Source of the DNA: Burkholderiales bacterium
GTDB lineage: Bacteria > Pseudomonadota > Gammaproteobacteria > Burkholderiales > Burkholderiaceae_A
Reading direction: 5' to 3'
Assembly (NCBI GenBank): GCA_030828265.1
Contig: JAURCW010000060.1
Location: forward strand, 1 to 7,492
DNA length: 7,492 nt
In this document: in pieces, positions 1 to 6,688 of the stretch
Position numbering within the stretch: position 1 is the first letter of the stretch
Layout: the number at the start of each line of letters is the position of its first letter
The notes under the pieces: model-generated
Seen by the model: the letters and a program-made list of their open reading frames with translations, nothing else
Databases searched by the model: none
Told to the model about the DNA's origin: nothing
Program-made: the position numbers and the translations under genes

Positions 1-356
1 ACAACCCGGGCTATCAGTCACTCATGAAAGACCTTAAGCAGTCGACAAAGCAACGGTTTGGTGCGCTCGACTTCTCCTATCCCGAGCACCAGGTGGAGGC
101 CGAGATTGTTGCGCATGAGTCGGGTGTTTCCGTTCAAGATGCCAGTAACCTTGTGCATATTGCCGAGCGAGCGCGACATTTAAAGGGTCACGGCCTTGAC
201 GAGGGCATATCGACCCGCATGCTTATTTATGCAGGCTCGCTCATGACTGCAGGGGTACCTGCGCTGGCCGCCTGCCGTGTTGCCTTGGTGAGGCCGATTA
301 CCGACGACCCCGATATGCGGGATGCACTTGATGCCGCTGTAAGTACCTATTTTTAG
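1..356 (+). CDS. cbbQ: Rubisco activase AAA+ ATPase CbbQ, 3' part (5' end outside window)
   Basis: This is the C-terminal 117 residues of a MoxR-type AAA+ ATPase of the CbbQ/NorQ family. With CbbO it removes inhibitory sugar phosphates from Rubisco at the expense of ATP. The reading frame is open to the left edge, and codons before the first ATG (position 24) encode NPGYQSLMKDLK, the family's typical segment, so that ATG is internal and not the start. The Walker A and B motifs must lie upstream and cannot be seen. The visible part is the CbbQ C-terminal helical region, with KQRFGALDFSYP, then EAEIVAHESGV, then the conserved EGISTRMLIYAG and a final PITDD segment. The stop is 5 bases before cbbO. 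NorQ (nitric oxide reductase activation) is nearly identical in this region, and the CsoS1D neighbour decides for CbbQ. Confidence 0.9.
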   Translation, partial: NPGYQSLMKDLKQSTKQRFGALDFSYPEHQVEAEIVAHESGVSVQDASNLVHIAERARHLKGHGLDEGISTRMLIYAGSLMTAGVPALAACRVALVRPITDDPDMRDALDAAVSTYF

Positions 357-361
357 GCTTT

Positions 362-2707
362 ATGGGGCAAGCCTTATCCGACTTCCTCGGCCCGGACGAC
401 GACTGTTCCGACGCCTTACGACTTGCGCTTGAGGAGCAATGGACTGGCCTTACAAGAGCCTTTAGCTCGCGCGGCGTCGATAACTACCTAAAAGGCTGCA
501 AGGCGCTCGACCAGCTTGGACGTTCGCAGGAACTGCCCGTCGCATTTGCCAGCTGCATGCCCGAGGTCGCTCGGGCCATTGGGGAGGATGTCTTACCCGA
601 TCTTGTTAACTTTTTGTTGGGCATGGCGTCGAAAACCTCTGGTCAGGTTCTCACAGCGATTGTTCAGGTATCCCCAATCGTCGCGCGGCGACTTGGCGAC
701 GTCGAATTGTTTCGACAATTTTTGCAGGTACTCGCCAACATGCTTGCCCAGGCCCCGAGGGGCGTTCGCCCCATGCTTGAGCAGATCGACACACTGCTTT
801 CGCAGCTCACGCTCGGAGGGCTTCGGCGTTGGGCCTTATGGGGCGCCCAGGCGTACAAAAGTGATTTTGAAGGGCAGATTCGTTACTTCTCTTTGCAGAG
901 TGAGGACGCCAGGGCCATGCTTCAGGCCGAGCGCAAGGGAACTTTATTTGTCGATATTCAGAGGCGCCTTCTCATTTATCTCAGAGCGATCTGGGGTCGT
1001 GACTTCTTCCTACGACCCACTTCGGGGGACTACGAGCGTCGCGAAGGAATCAGGCCTTATATCGATCGATTTGTTATCTATATTCCAGATGCCTTTGACG
1101 ACTGGTCTGATGAGGCTCATCAAAAGTCGGTTGCTGGGCTGGATGTCTATCGTGCTGTGGTGAATCATTGTGCGGCTCATCTTCAGTTTGGTGGTGACGC
1201 GTTACCGGATGAGGGCTTAACGCCGTTGCAGCGTCATCTTGTTGAGTGCATTGAGGACGCCCGTGTTGAGCATTTGGCAGGAAAGGCTTTTCCCAACATG
1301 CTCGACTCCTGGGCGGTTTTTCACACCCTGCCCCTCGGGGAGTCATCGCCACTGCGGCTAGCCAGCCTACTTCGGCGTTTAGCCTTGCGTCTAACAAATC
1401 CTCACGCCCATGACGGCCACGACTGGGTGGAGTATGCCGCCCACGCCTTCTTCAATCATCCCGACCTCACACAGGGTTTAGCGAGTATTTCCATTGCGCG
1501 TGATCTCGAGGCAAGGCTTGGCTCGCTCAATCTTCCTGCATTCGATAGTCGTCTTGACAGCCTCAGTCTCTTCTACCGCGACGATAACCGAGTGATCTGG
1601 CAGTCGGCTCGCCATGATGAGAAGGATGCATTGGCTGTGACCTGGAGAGAGAAGCAGGTCCGCAAGAAGGTAAGCATTATGGAGATGGTGAACGAGGTCA
1701 ATAACGAGTTTGCTGGTGATGATGCCGAGGAAATCTGGGTGCTTCCCACCGAGTTCTTCCTTGATCAGGAGGGGGTTTCCATTAACTCGCTCGAGGGTCG
1801 TGAGCCCATTTCAAGCCCCTTCCATTACAACGAGTGGGACTATCAGATTCAGCTTGATCGGCCCGCCTGGGTGACTTTGTACGAACGGGCTGCACCTCGC
1901 GGGGATGATGCGGTGATTGATGCATTAATTGCCGAACATAAGCCGGTTGTGGCCCGACTTAAGTATCTTATTGAATCGATGATTCCCCAAGGCCTCAAGC
2001 GTATACGACGCCAAGAAGAGGGCGATGAGATTGACATTAATGCGGCGGTGAGTAGTTTCATTGACCTGCGCATGGGCTATCAGCCTGACCCACGCATTAT
2101 GACGCGCTACAAGAGGACCGAGCGCGATGTCTGCGTTTTGGTTCTTCTCGATCTCTCGGAATCATCAAACGATACCGTACGGGGTCAGGACTTCACTGTC
2201 ATTGAGCTAACAAGGGCGGCAACCGTTCTAATGGCCGATGCCCTAAGCCGAGTGGGTGACACCTTTGCCATCCATGGGTTCTGTTCCAACGGACGAGATG
2301 ATGTCCATTACTATCGACTGAAGAATTTCGAGGATCCTTATGAGAAAGAGGTCAAGGCGAGGCTCGCAGGATTGTCGGGGTCTTATTCAACACGAATGGG
2401 GGCAGCTGTAAGACATGCCTCAAGCCTTCTCGCCCAGCGTCCTGAGCGCAAAAAACTTATTTTTGTCGTGACTGACGGGGAGCCCGCCGATAACGACGTT
2501 CGCGACCCTCAGTATCTAAGGGCTGATACCAAAAAGGCAGTTGAACAGGCTGGACGACAGGGTGTTAGCTGCTATGCGCTTTCACTCGACCCCTATGCCG
2601 ATCAATACGTTTCAAGTATTTTTGGCGCGGGCCGCTACACGGTTCTTGATCATGTCGAGCGACTGCCCGAGAAGCTTCCCATGTTGTACCTTGGATTAAC
2701 GCAATAG
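362..2707 (+). CDS. cbbO: CbbO, VWA-domain Rubisco activase adaptor
   Basis: This 781-residue cytosolic protein has the length and layout of CbbO/NorD. A long mainly helical N-terminal region of about 580 residues precedes a C-terminal von Willebrand factor A domain (about 590-775). The metal-ion-dependent adhesion site looks complete: DLSES with D597, S599 and S601, T677 in YSTRMG, and D705 in TDGEP. In the known system one CbbO sits on a CbbQ hexamer and uses this site to dock on Rubisco, while CbbQ supplies ATP hydrolysis. The ATG follows the cbbQ stop by 5 bases with no clear Shine-Dalgarno, so translation is probably coupled to cbbQ. NorD is the alternative reading, disfavoured because csoS1D follows 7 bases after the stop and no nor genes are present. 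No truncation or frameshift is seen. Confidence 0.92.
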   Translation: MGQALSDFLGPDDDCSDALRLALEEQWTGLTRAFSSRGVDNYLKGCKALDQLGRSQELPVAFASCMPEVARAIGEDVLPDLVNFLLGMASKTSGQVLTAIVQVSPIVARRLGDVELFRQFLQVLANMLAQAPRGVRPMLEQIDTLLSQLTLGGLRRWALWGAQAYKSDFEGQIRYFSLQSEDARAMLQAERKGTLFVDIQRRLLIYLRAIWGRDFFLRPTSGDYERREGIRPYIDRFVIYIPDAFDDWSDEAHQKSVAGLDVYRAVVNHCAAHLQFGGDALPDEGLTPLQRHLVECIEDARVEHLAGKAFPNMLDSWAVFHTLPLGESSPLRLASLLRRLALRLTNPHAHDGHDWVEYAAHAFFNHPDLTQGLASISIARDLEARLGSLNLPAFDSRLDSLSLFYRDDNRVIWQSARHDEKDALAVTWREKQVRKKVSIMEMVNEVNNEFAGDDAEEIWVLPTEFFLDQEGVSINSLEGREPISSPFHYNEWDYQIQLDRPAWVTLYERAAPRGDDAVIDALIAEHKPVVARLKYLIESMIPQGLKRIRRQEEGDEIDINAAVSSFIDLRMGYQPDPRIMTRYKRTERDVCVLVLLDLSESSNDTVRGQDFTVIELTRAATVLMADALSRVGDTFAIHGFCSNGRDDVHYYRLKNFEDPYEKEVKARLAGLSGSYSTRMGAAVRHASSLLAQRPERKKLIFVVTDGEPADNDVRDPQYLRADTKKAVEQAGRQGVSCYALSLDPYADQYVSSIFGAGRYTVLDHVERLPEKLPMLYLGLTQ

Positions 2708-2714
2708 TTTCGGT

Positions 2715-3356
2715 ATGAAGATTAGCCTCCGAACCTTCATTTCCATCGACTCGCTGCAGCCGCAGCTTGCCTCGTACCTGGCAACCTCGTCTCAGGGCTT
2801 TCTTCCTGTTCCTGGGGATGCCTGCCTTTGGATTGAGGTGGCGCCAGGAATGGCTGTGCATCGGCTTTCGGACATTGCTCTTAAAAGAACAAATGTGCAT
2901 ATGGGTGAGCAAGTGGTGGAGCGTTCCTTTGGGTCTATGGAGATTCATTACCGTAATCAGAGTGAGGTTCAGGAGGCGGGCCGCGTAATTCTGGAGCAGC
3001 TTGCAAGTAAACCCGAGGATCGTATGGGCTGCTCCATTGAATGGGCGGAGGTGATTTGCGCCGTGACACCTGATCACGCCACCCTTATTAATCGACAGAT
3101 GCGTCGCGGCTCGATGCTCTTGCCTGGTAAGAGTATGTTCATTATGGAAACGGAACCTGCGGGCTATATTGTCTATGCGGCCAACGAGGCAGAAAAGGCA
3201 GCCAACGTAAGCCTCGTCGATCTCAAACCCTTTGGTAGCTTTGGGCGCTTAACCATGATGGGGACAGAGGCCGAAGCAGCGGCTGCTGCCTCGGCCGCTA
3301 CGGCTGCCATTGAGTCCCTTAACCGTCAGGCGCGTCCCATTGGGTTCAAAGGATAG
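2715..3356 (+). CDS. csoS1D: Carboxysome shell protein CsoS1D (tandem BMC domains, gated pore)
   Basis: This 213-residue protein has two fused bacterial-microcompartment (BMC) domains. The first (about 29-98) contains [19 protein letters not shown] and is degenerate. The second (about 134-205) is clearer, with [22 protein letters not shown] and FGSFGRL. CsoS1D forms a pseudohexameric trimer that stacks in pairs. Its large central pore opens and closes through a Glu-Arg pair, thought to pass larger metabolites such as RuBP through the alpha-carboxysome shell. The pair is visible as E69-R70 in QVVERSFG. Prochlorococcus CsoS1D has an N-terminal extension of about 50 residues (its gate is E120-R121), and that extension is absent here. 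The C-terminus is alanine-rich. The gene starts 7 bases after cbbO with a weak Shine-Dalgarno. This family match is the strongest evidence that the cluster belongs to an alpha-carboxysome. Confidence 0.93.
   Translation: MKISLRTFISIDSLQPQLASYLATSSQGFLPVPGDACLWIEVAPGMAVHRLSDIALKRTNVHMGEQVVERSFGSMEIHYRNQSEVQEAGRVILEQLASKPEDRMGCSIEWAEVICAVTPDHATLINRQMRRGSMLLPGKSMFIMETEPAGYIVYAANEAEKAANVSLVDLKPFGSFGRLTMMGTEAEAAAAASAATAAIESLNRQARPIGFKG
3348..3353 (+). promoter_or_regulatory. Shine-Dalgarno of the serine protease gene, inside the end of csoS1D
   Basis: AAAGGA lies 5 bases before the ATG at 3359, within the last codons of csoS1D. It supports that start and ties translation of the protease to csoS1D, since only two bases separate stop and start. 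Confidence 0.6.
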
Positions 3357-3358
3357 GC

Positions 3359-4186
3359 ATGGATATTAATTCGCCCACGAAGCGCCTGTTGTTCAATACG
3401 GTTCGGGTTGATACCGAGCTAGACGATGGCAGTCGCGGCTCGGGAACGGCCTTCATTGTGAATCATCGCCACGCAAACAAGTCCACGGCCTTCGTGGTCA
3501 CCAATCGCCATCTGGTTGAAGGCGTGCGCCGAGGTGGGCTGGTTTTTACTGTGGGCGAAAAGGGCCAGCCTTTAATTGGTCAGAGGTTTCAGCTTGATAT
3601 TGACGAGTTTCCTCAGGCCTGGTTTCTACACCCAGATCCATCCATCGATCTCGCTGTCATTCCTTTAGCACCACTTGAGCAGGCGGCCAATGAGCGAGGG
3701 GTCGACATTTATTACCAGCTTATCGATACCAGCCTTGTCCCAGAGGCCACGGATGAGCTTGCCTTTGATGCACTCGAAGAGGTTCTTTTCGTTGGTTATC
3801 CAAGTGGCGTCTGGGATCAGGTCAACCTAATGCCCATTCTGCGCCGTGGGACAACGGCAACTCCACCACAAATTAATTTTGAGGGACGACGTGAGTTTCT
3901 TATTGATGCGGCGGTCTATCCTGGGTCAAGTGGGAGTCCAGTTTTTTTCTGTGCCTCCGATGGGCTTGCAAGCCGAATTACAAGTGATACGAAGTTCTTT
4001 TTTGCAGGCGTTGTTGCGGCTGTTTTTTTTCGCCAAGAGGCGCAGCAATTGGTACCGGCCCCCGTCCCAGCGAACAATGGTCATGCCTCGGTGATGGGCT
4101 CTGAGATGATCGACCTAGGACTTGTTATAAAGTCGTCTCAGGTTGTTCATTTAATTAATGCCTACCTCAGTACCTGGAAGGTTTAA
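3359..4186 (+). CDS. Trypsin-like serine protease, probably cytosolic
   Basis: This 275-residue protein has a chymotrypsin-fold (S1-type) peptidase signature over most of its length. GSGTAFIV opens the fold, and the apparent triad is H51 (VTNRHLVEG), D97 (DPSIDLAVIPL) and S191 (YPGSSGSPVFF, the GxSGxP box with S in place of D). All three elements are present, so it is probably active. There is no signal peptide or membrane segment at the N-terminus and no PDZ domain after the catalytic part, so it is neither a standard periplasmic HtrA/Deg protease nor a secreted one. The gene starts 2 bases after csoS1D with a good Shine-Dalgarno in the csoS1D end, which suggests co-expression with the carboxysome genes. 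The substrate is unknown; shell or CsoS2-like scaffold proteins, or stress-damaged Rubisco, are guesses only. The fold and triad are well supported; the role is not. Confidence 0.85.
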   Translation: MDINSPTKRLLFNTVRVDTELDDGSRGSGTAFIVNHRHANKSTAFVVTNRHLVEGVRRGGLVFTVGEKGQPLIGQRFQLDIDEFPQAWFLHPDPSIDLAVIPLAPLEQAANERGVDIYYQLIDTSLVPEATDELAFDALEEVLFVGYPSGVWDQVNLMPILRRGTTATPPQINFEGRREFLIDAAVYPGSSGSPVFFCASDGLASRITSDTKFFFAGVVAAVFFRQEAQQLVPAPVPANNGHASVMGSEMIDLGLVIKSSQVVHLINAYLSTWKV

Positions 4187-4195
4187 CTCGAGTCT

Positions 4196-4492
4196 ATGAA
4201 TACACGGTACGCAGGTTTTTTTGAAGACGCCCACGGTATCACTCAGCTAGGACGGGTAGTGCTTGATGCATGGGTCTTCGGAATTATTCCGCGCGAGGAA
4301 GATTGCAAGCAATGGGATCTTGGGCGCATGCAGAACCTCATGCAGCAGGTGCAAGAGGCCTGGGACGCCCATGGCGGCCTCCCTAGCCTTTTACCCCCTG
4401 AACTTGGCAAGGAGCATGAGGCAACCTACAACTGGGCCATGGACCGCGCCCGATCATTAGGATGGTCTTCCACCCTTGGTGACGACGACTAA
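4196..4492 (+). CDS. Small acidic-tailed protein of unknown function (98 residues)
   Basis: I cannot assign this gene to a named family. It is a soluble 98-residue protein without signal peptide or membrane segment. The N-terminal part contains FFEDAHGITQLGRVVLDAWVF, and the middle contains a probable amphipathic helix around MQNLMQQVQEAWDAHG. These are followed by a proline-containing LPSLLPPEL turn, another helix (about 72-87) and an acidic end, GDDD. It has many Trp residues for its size (W26, W40, W55, W80, W89), which suggests a compact helical fold. The ATG lies 9 bases after the protease stop with only a weak CGAG-like ribosome site, and sbtA follows 23 bases later, so it belongs to the same unit. 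It is not recognisable as acRAF, CbbX or a PII protein. The operon position and protein-like composition make it a real gene rather than a chance frame. Confidence 0.8.
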   Translation: MNTRYAGFFEDAHGITQLGRVVLDAWVFGIIPREEDCKQWDLGRMQNLMQQVQEAWDAHGGLPSLLPPELGKEHEATYNWAMDRARSLGWSSTLGDDD

Positions 4493-4505
4493 GCATTTAT
4501 TGGCC

Positions 4506-4510
4506 AGGAG
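4506..4510 (+). promoter_or_regulatory. Strong Shine-Dalgarno of sbtA
   Basis: AGGAG lies 5 bases before the ATG at 4516. It is the clearest ribosome binding site on the plus strand of this window and fixes the sbtA start. It suggests that sbtA is translated independently of, and perhaps more strongly than, the genes before it. Confidence 0.7.
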
Positions 4511-4515
4511 TACTT

Positions 4516-5460
4516 ATGGTTTTTGACCCTATCGTATTGTTTTTTCTTCTGGGCGTGATTGCCGGAATTGTAAAGTCGGATCTCAAAATGCCCTCGGCGC
4601 TTTACGAGGCGCTGTCTATTTTTCTTTTGCTGGCTATCGGACTGAAAGGGGGCGTCGAGCTCTCGAAGTACAACATCCTTGAGCTTCTTCCCAGCAGCAC
4701 TATTGTGATTCTTGTGGGCGTTTTAATCCCTTTAATTGCCTTTCCCATTCTTAAGTTTGTTGGTAAGTTGAATCATTTCGACTCGGCCTCCATCGCCGCA
4801 CATTACGGCTCTGTGAGTGTGGTGACCTATTCTGTGGCTCTGGCTGCGCTTGCCGAACGAGGCATGAGCCATGAAGGCTACATTGTGGTGTACTTGGTCT
4901 TGCTCGAGATGCCTGCCATTATTGTGGGGGTGGCCCTTGCCCGAATGGCGCCAGACGCCAGCAAAAAAGCCGCAGGCTGGGGTAAGTTAATGCATGAGGT
5001 CTTTTCTGGCAAAAGTATTCTCCTGTTAACGGGTGGGCTTGTGATTGGCTGGATTGCCGGAGAAAAAGGCTTTGCCCCCATCGAGCCCATGTTTGGTGGG
5101 CTCTTCAAGGGGGCGCTGGCTTTATTCTTGCTGGAAATGGGCCTTGTAGCCGCCTCAAGGGTGGCTGCGTTTCGTTCCTACGGCGTTTTCTTGGTGGTCT
5201 TTGCCATGGTGATGCCGCTTATTTCTGCTGCAATTGGCATCTTTACGGGGTTGATGCTTTCGCTCTCGCCAGGCGGAACAGCGCTGCTCGCTACGCTTTA
5301 TGCCAGCGCCTCCTACATAGCGGCACCTGCCGCTATGCGAATTGCGGTTCCCCAAGCGAATCCCTCGCTCTCCATTGGGGCTTCTCTTGGGGTAACCTTC
5401 CCATTCAATCTTTTTGTTGGGATACCCTTATACTTCGCAATCGTAGAGAAATTCTCCTAG
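4516..5460 (+). CDS. sbtA: Sodium-dependent bicarbonate permease SbtA
   Basis: This 314-residue inner-membrane protein has about ten hydrophobic segments in two inverted halves, separated by a short cytosolic loop (about 145-163). It belongs to the SbtA family (formerly DUF897), Na+/HCO3- symporters that raise cytosolic bicarbonate to feed carboxysomes. The N-terminus (FDPIVLFFLLGVIAGIVKSDL) is typical. The two substrate-core motifs are both present: HYGSVSVVTY at residues 96-105 in the first half and ASASYIAAPAAMRIAVP at about 263-279 in the second. Cyanobacterial SbtA is longer (about 370 residues), mainly because of a larger central loop, so this is the compact proteobacterial form. It is followed 7 bases later by an SbtB-like PII gene, the usual regulatory partner, which supports the assignment. 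Transport activity and affinity are inferred from the family. Confidence 0.93.
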   Translation: MVFDPIVLFFLLGVIAGIVKSDLKMPSALYEALSIFLLLAIGLKGGVELSKYNILELLPSSTIVILVGVLIPLIAFPILKFVGKLNHFDSASIAAHYGSVSVVTYSVALAALAERGMSHEGYIVVYLVLLEMPAIIVGVALARMAPDASKKAAGWGKLMHEVFSGKSILLLTGGLVIGWIAGEKGFAPIEPMFGGLFKGALALFLLEMGLVAASRVAAFRSYGVFLVVFAMVMPLISAAIGIFTGLMLSLSPGGTALLATLYASASYIAAPAAMRIAVPQANPSLSIGASLGVTFPFNLFVGIPLYFAIVEKFS

Positions 5461-5467
5461 GGCTCCC

Positions 5468-5758
5468 ATGCAAGTCAAATCGTTCAGGTTGGTTACTGTT
5501 TTTTGCGAAGCCATTTTAGAGTCTCTGGTTATTACAGAGTTTGATGAACTGGGTATTGTTGGCTACACAGTAAGCGACTGCCGCGGCCGAGGAACTCATG
5601 GTGTTCGCAGTGGCTCATGGAGGCTTAGTTCGAATATTCGTATTGAGGTGATGTGCGACGAAGAGGTCGCTGAGAGGCTTGCCTCCGCTCTTAGCCAGAA
5701 ATACGACAAAGATTACGGTTTACTTATTGTTGCAAGTAACGTTGATATTCTGAACTAA
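5468..5758 (+). CDS. SbtB/CPII-like PII signalling protein, short form
   Basis: This 96-residue protein has the ferredoxin-like PII fold expected of SbtB and carboxysome-associated PII (CPII). These trimers bind adenine nucleotides (and bicarbonate in CPII) and control SbtA. The signature is GYTVSDCRGRG at residues 32-42 leading into the T-loop (about 36-53), then SSNIRIEVMCDEEVAERLA and a final KYDKDYGLLIVASNVDIL strand. Compared with the cyanobacterial GKGSRNVRS stretch, this one reads GRGTHGVRS: H44 replaces the first Arg, while R47 is kept. It ends right after the last strand, so the C-terminal Cys-containing loop (CGPEGC) of many SbtB proteins is absent. The ATG follows the sbtA stop by 7 bases, with AGGG overlapping that stop as a ribosome site, so the two are probably coupled. 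It is not GlnB/GlnK, which are longer and have a different T-loop. Confidence 0.82.
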   Translation: MQVKSFRLVTVFCEAILESLVITEFDELGIVGYTVSDCRGRGTHGVRSGSWRLSSNIRIEVMCDEEVAERLASALSQKYDKDYGLLIVASNVDILN

Positions 5759-5764
5759 TCGGGT

Positions 5765-5784
5765 CTACCTACCGGGTTGGGTAG
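5765..5784. terminator. Possible bidirectional terminator hairpin between converging operons
   Basis: The 31-base spacer between the converging sbtB-like and PRK genes contains CTACCTA (5765-5771) and TGGGTAG (5778-5784), able to form a 7-pair stem with one G-T pair and a 6-base loop. A second, perfect inverted repeat, TACCGGG (5770-5776) with CCCGGTA (5799-5805), overlaps it and reaches into the end of PRK. Neither is followed by a good T-run on either strand, so Rho-independent termination is uncertain. The position between two gene ends is the main support. Confidence 0.35.
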
Positions 5785-5789
5785 TGCGT

Positions 5790-6674
5790 TTACTTTGCCC
5801 CGGTAAGCTTGCGTCGCTTTTCCATCATGCGCCAAACAAAAGGTGTGAAGATAAGCTGCATCGCAAGTTCCATCTTTCCTCCCGGAATCACAATGGTGTT
5901 AGCTCGGCTCATCCAGGATGAGTTGATCATATTGAGCAGGTAGGGAAAATCGATGCCCTTGGGGTTGGCAAAGCGGATAACCACCATGCTCTCATCGGCC
6001 GAGGGGATATCTCGTGCAATAAATGGATCGGACGTGTCGACAACGGGGACACGCTGAAAATTCACGTGCGTATGAGCAAACTGAGGAACAATGTAATGCA
6101 CATAGTCGGGCATTCTGCGAAGTATGGTGTCGGTGACGGCTTCGGTGCTATACCCCCTTTGATGCTTATCGCGCCAGAGCTTTTGTATCCACTCAAGGTT
6201 AATAACAGGAACAACACCAATGCGAAGGTCGGCGTACTGAGCAACATTCACCGTGTCTGTCACCACGGCACCATGAAGTCCTTCATAAAAAAGCATGTCC
6301 GTGTCTTGAGGTAGGTCTTCCCAGGGGGTGAATGTTCCTGGTTCTTGCTTGTAGGGCTCGGCTTCCTCTTGGTTATGAAGATACTTTCTTGACTGTCCCT
6401 GGCCTGTTTCAGAGTAGGTTTTGAAAAGGGCCTCAAGTTCGGGGAAGAGGTTGTTCTCAATACCAAAGTGACTAAAGTTCTTGTTACCAAGCTTTTCGGC
6501 ATCGCTTTGTCGCTTGCGCATTTCGAGGCGGTCGTAGCGGTGAAAGCTGTCTCCCTCAATAATGGCCGCCTTAACACCCTCCCTTCGGAAGATGTTCTGA
6601 AAGGTGCGCGTAACGGTTGATGTGCCAGCTCCGGAGGAGCCCGTGATTGCAATAATGGGGTGGCGATCAGACAT
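5790..6674 (-). CDS. cbbP: Phosphoribulokinase, class I (bacterial type)
   Basis: This 294-residue cytosolic Calvin-cycle kinase phosphorylates ribulose 5-phosphate with ATP to give ribulose 1,5-bisphosphate, the Rubisco substrate. The nucleotide loop is GSSGAGTS (residues 12-19). The protein is collinear with the Rhodobacter sphaeroides enzyme as far as I can follow: D42 in EGDSFHRYDR (catalytic base), H45 and R49 nearby, E131 in FYEGLHG, and K165, R168, D169 and R173 in the QKLWRDKHQRGYS region all fall at the positions reported for that enzyme. Length and this pattern make it class I, the octameric form usually activated by NADH and inhibited by AMP, unlike the thioredoxin-controlled class II of cyanobacteria and plants. 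It starts 14 bases after the FBPase stop with a good ribosome site, so the two form an operon on the minus strand, converging with the carboxysome cluster. Confidence 0.96.
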   Translation of the reverse strand: MSDRHPIIAITGSSGAGTSTVTRTFQNIFRREGVKAAIIEGDSFHRYDRLEMRKRQSDAEKLGNKNFSHFGIENNLFPELEALFKTYSETGQGQSRKYLHNQEEAEPYKQEPGTFTPWEDLPQDTDMLFYEGLHGAVVTDTVNVAQYADLRIGVVPVINLEWIQKLWRDKHQRGYSTEAVTDTILRRMPDYVHYIVPQFAHTHVNFQRVPVVDTSDPFIARDIPSADESMVVIRFANPKGIDFPYLLNMINSSWMSRANTIVIPGGKMELAMQLIFTPFVWRMMEKRRKLTGAK

Positions 6675-6679
6675 GAGGG

Positions 6680-6685
6680 TTTCCT
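6680..6685 (-). promoter_or_regulatory. Shine-Dalgarno of phosphoribulokinase
   Basis: On the minus strand AGGAAA lies 5 bases before the PRK ATG, in the 14-base gap after the FBPase stop. It supports the chosen start and the two-gene operon. Confidence 0.65.
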
Positions 6686-6688
6686 GTG

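Noticed and set aside
24..356. A separate 110-residue gene starting at the ATG at 24
   Set aside because: The codons upstream to the window edge continue the conserved CbbQ sequence (NPGYQS), so this is the end of a longer gene.
516..1163. Open frame of 215 codons on the plus strand inside cbbO
   Set aside because: It lies wholly within the well-supported cbbO frame. Its Arg/Ser/Pro/Cys-rich composition is that of a shifted frame, with no recognisable motif.
1..2707. NorQ/NorD nitric oxide reductase activation pair
   Set aside because: Sequence alone hardly separates these families near the C-terminus, but csoS1D, sbtA and PRK in the neighbourhood point to Rubisco.
2565..3077. Open frame of 170 codons on the minus strand across the cbbO/csoS1D junction
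   Set aside because: It overlaps two confident genes on the opposite strand, has no ribosome site or family features, and looks like an antisense shadow.
3359..4186. Periplasmic HtrA/Deg protease
   Set aside because: There is no signal peptide and no PDZ domain. The residues before the fold are short and polar.
6260..6652. Open frame of 130 codons on the minus strand inside phosphoribulokinase
   Set aside because: It is a shifted reading of PRK, which is collinear with the known enzyme through all its catalytic residues.
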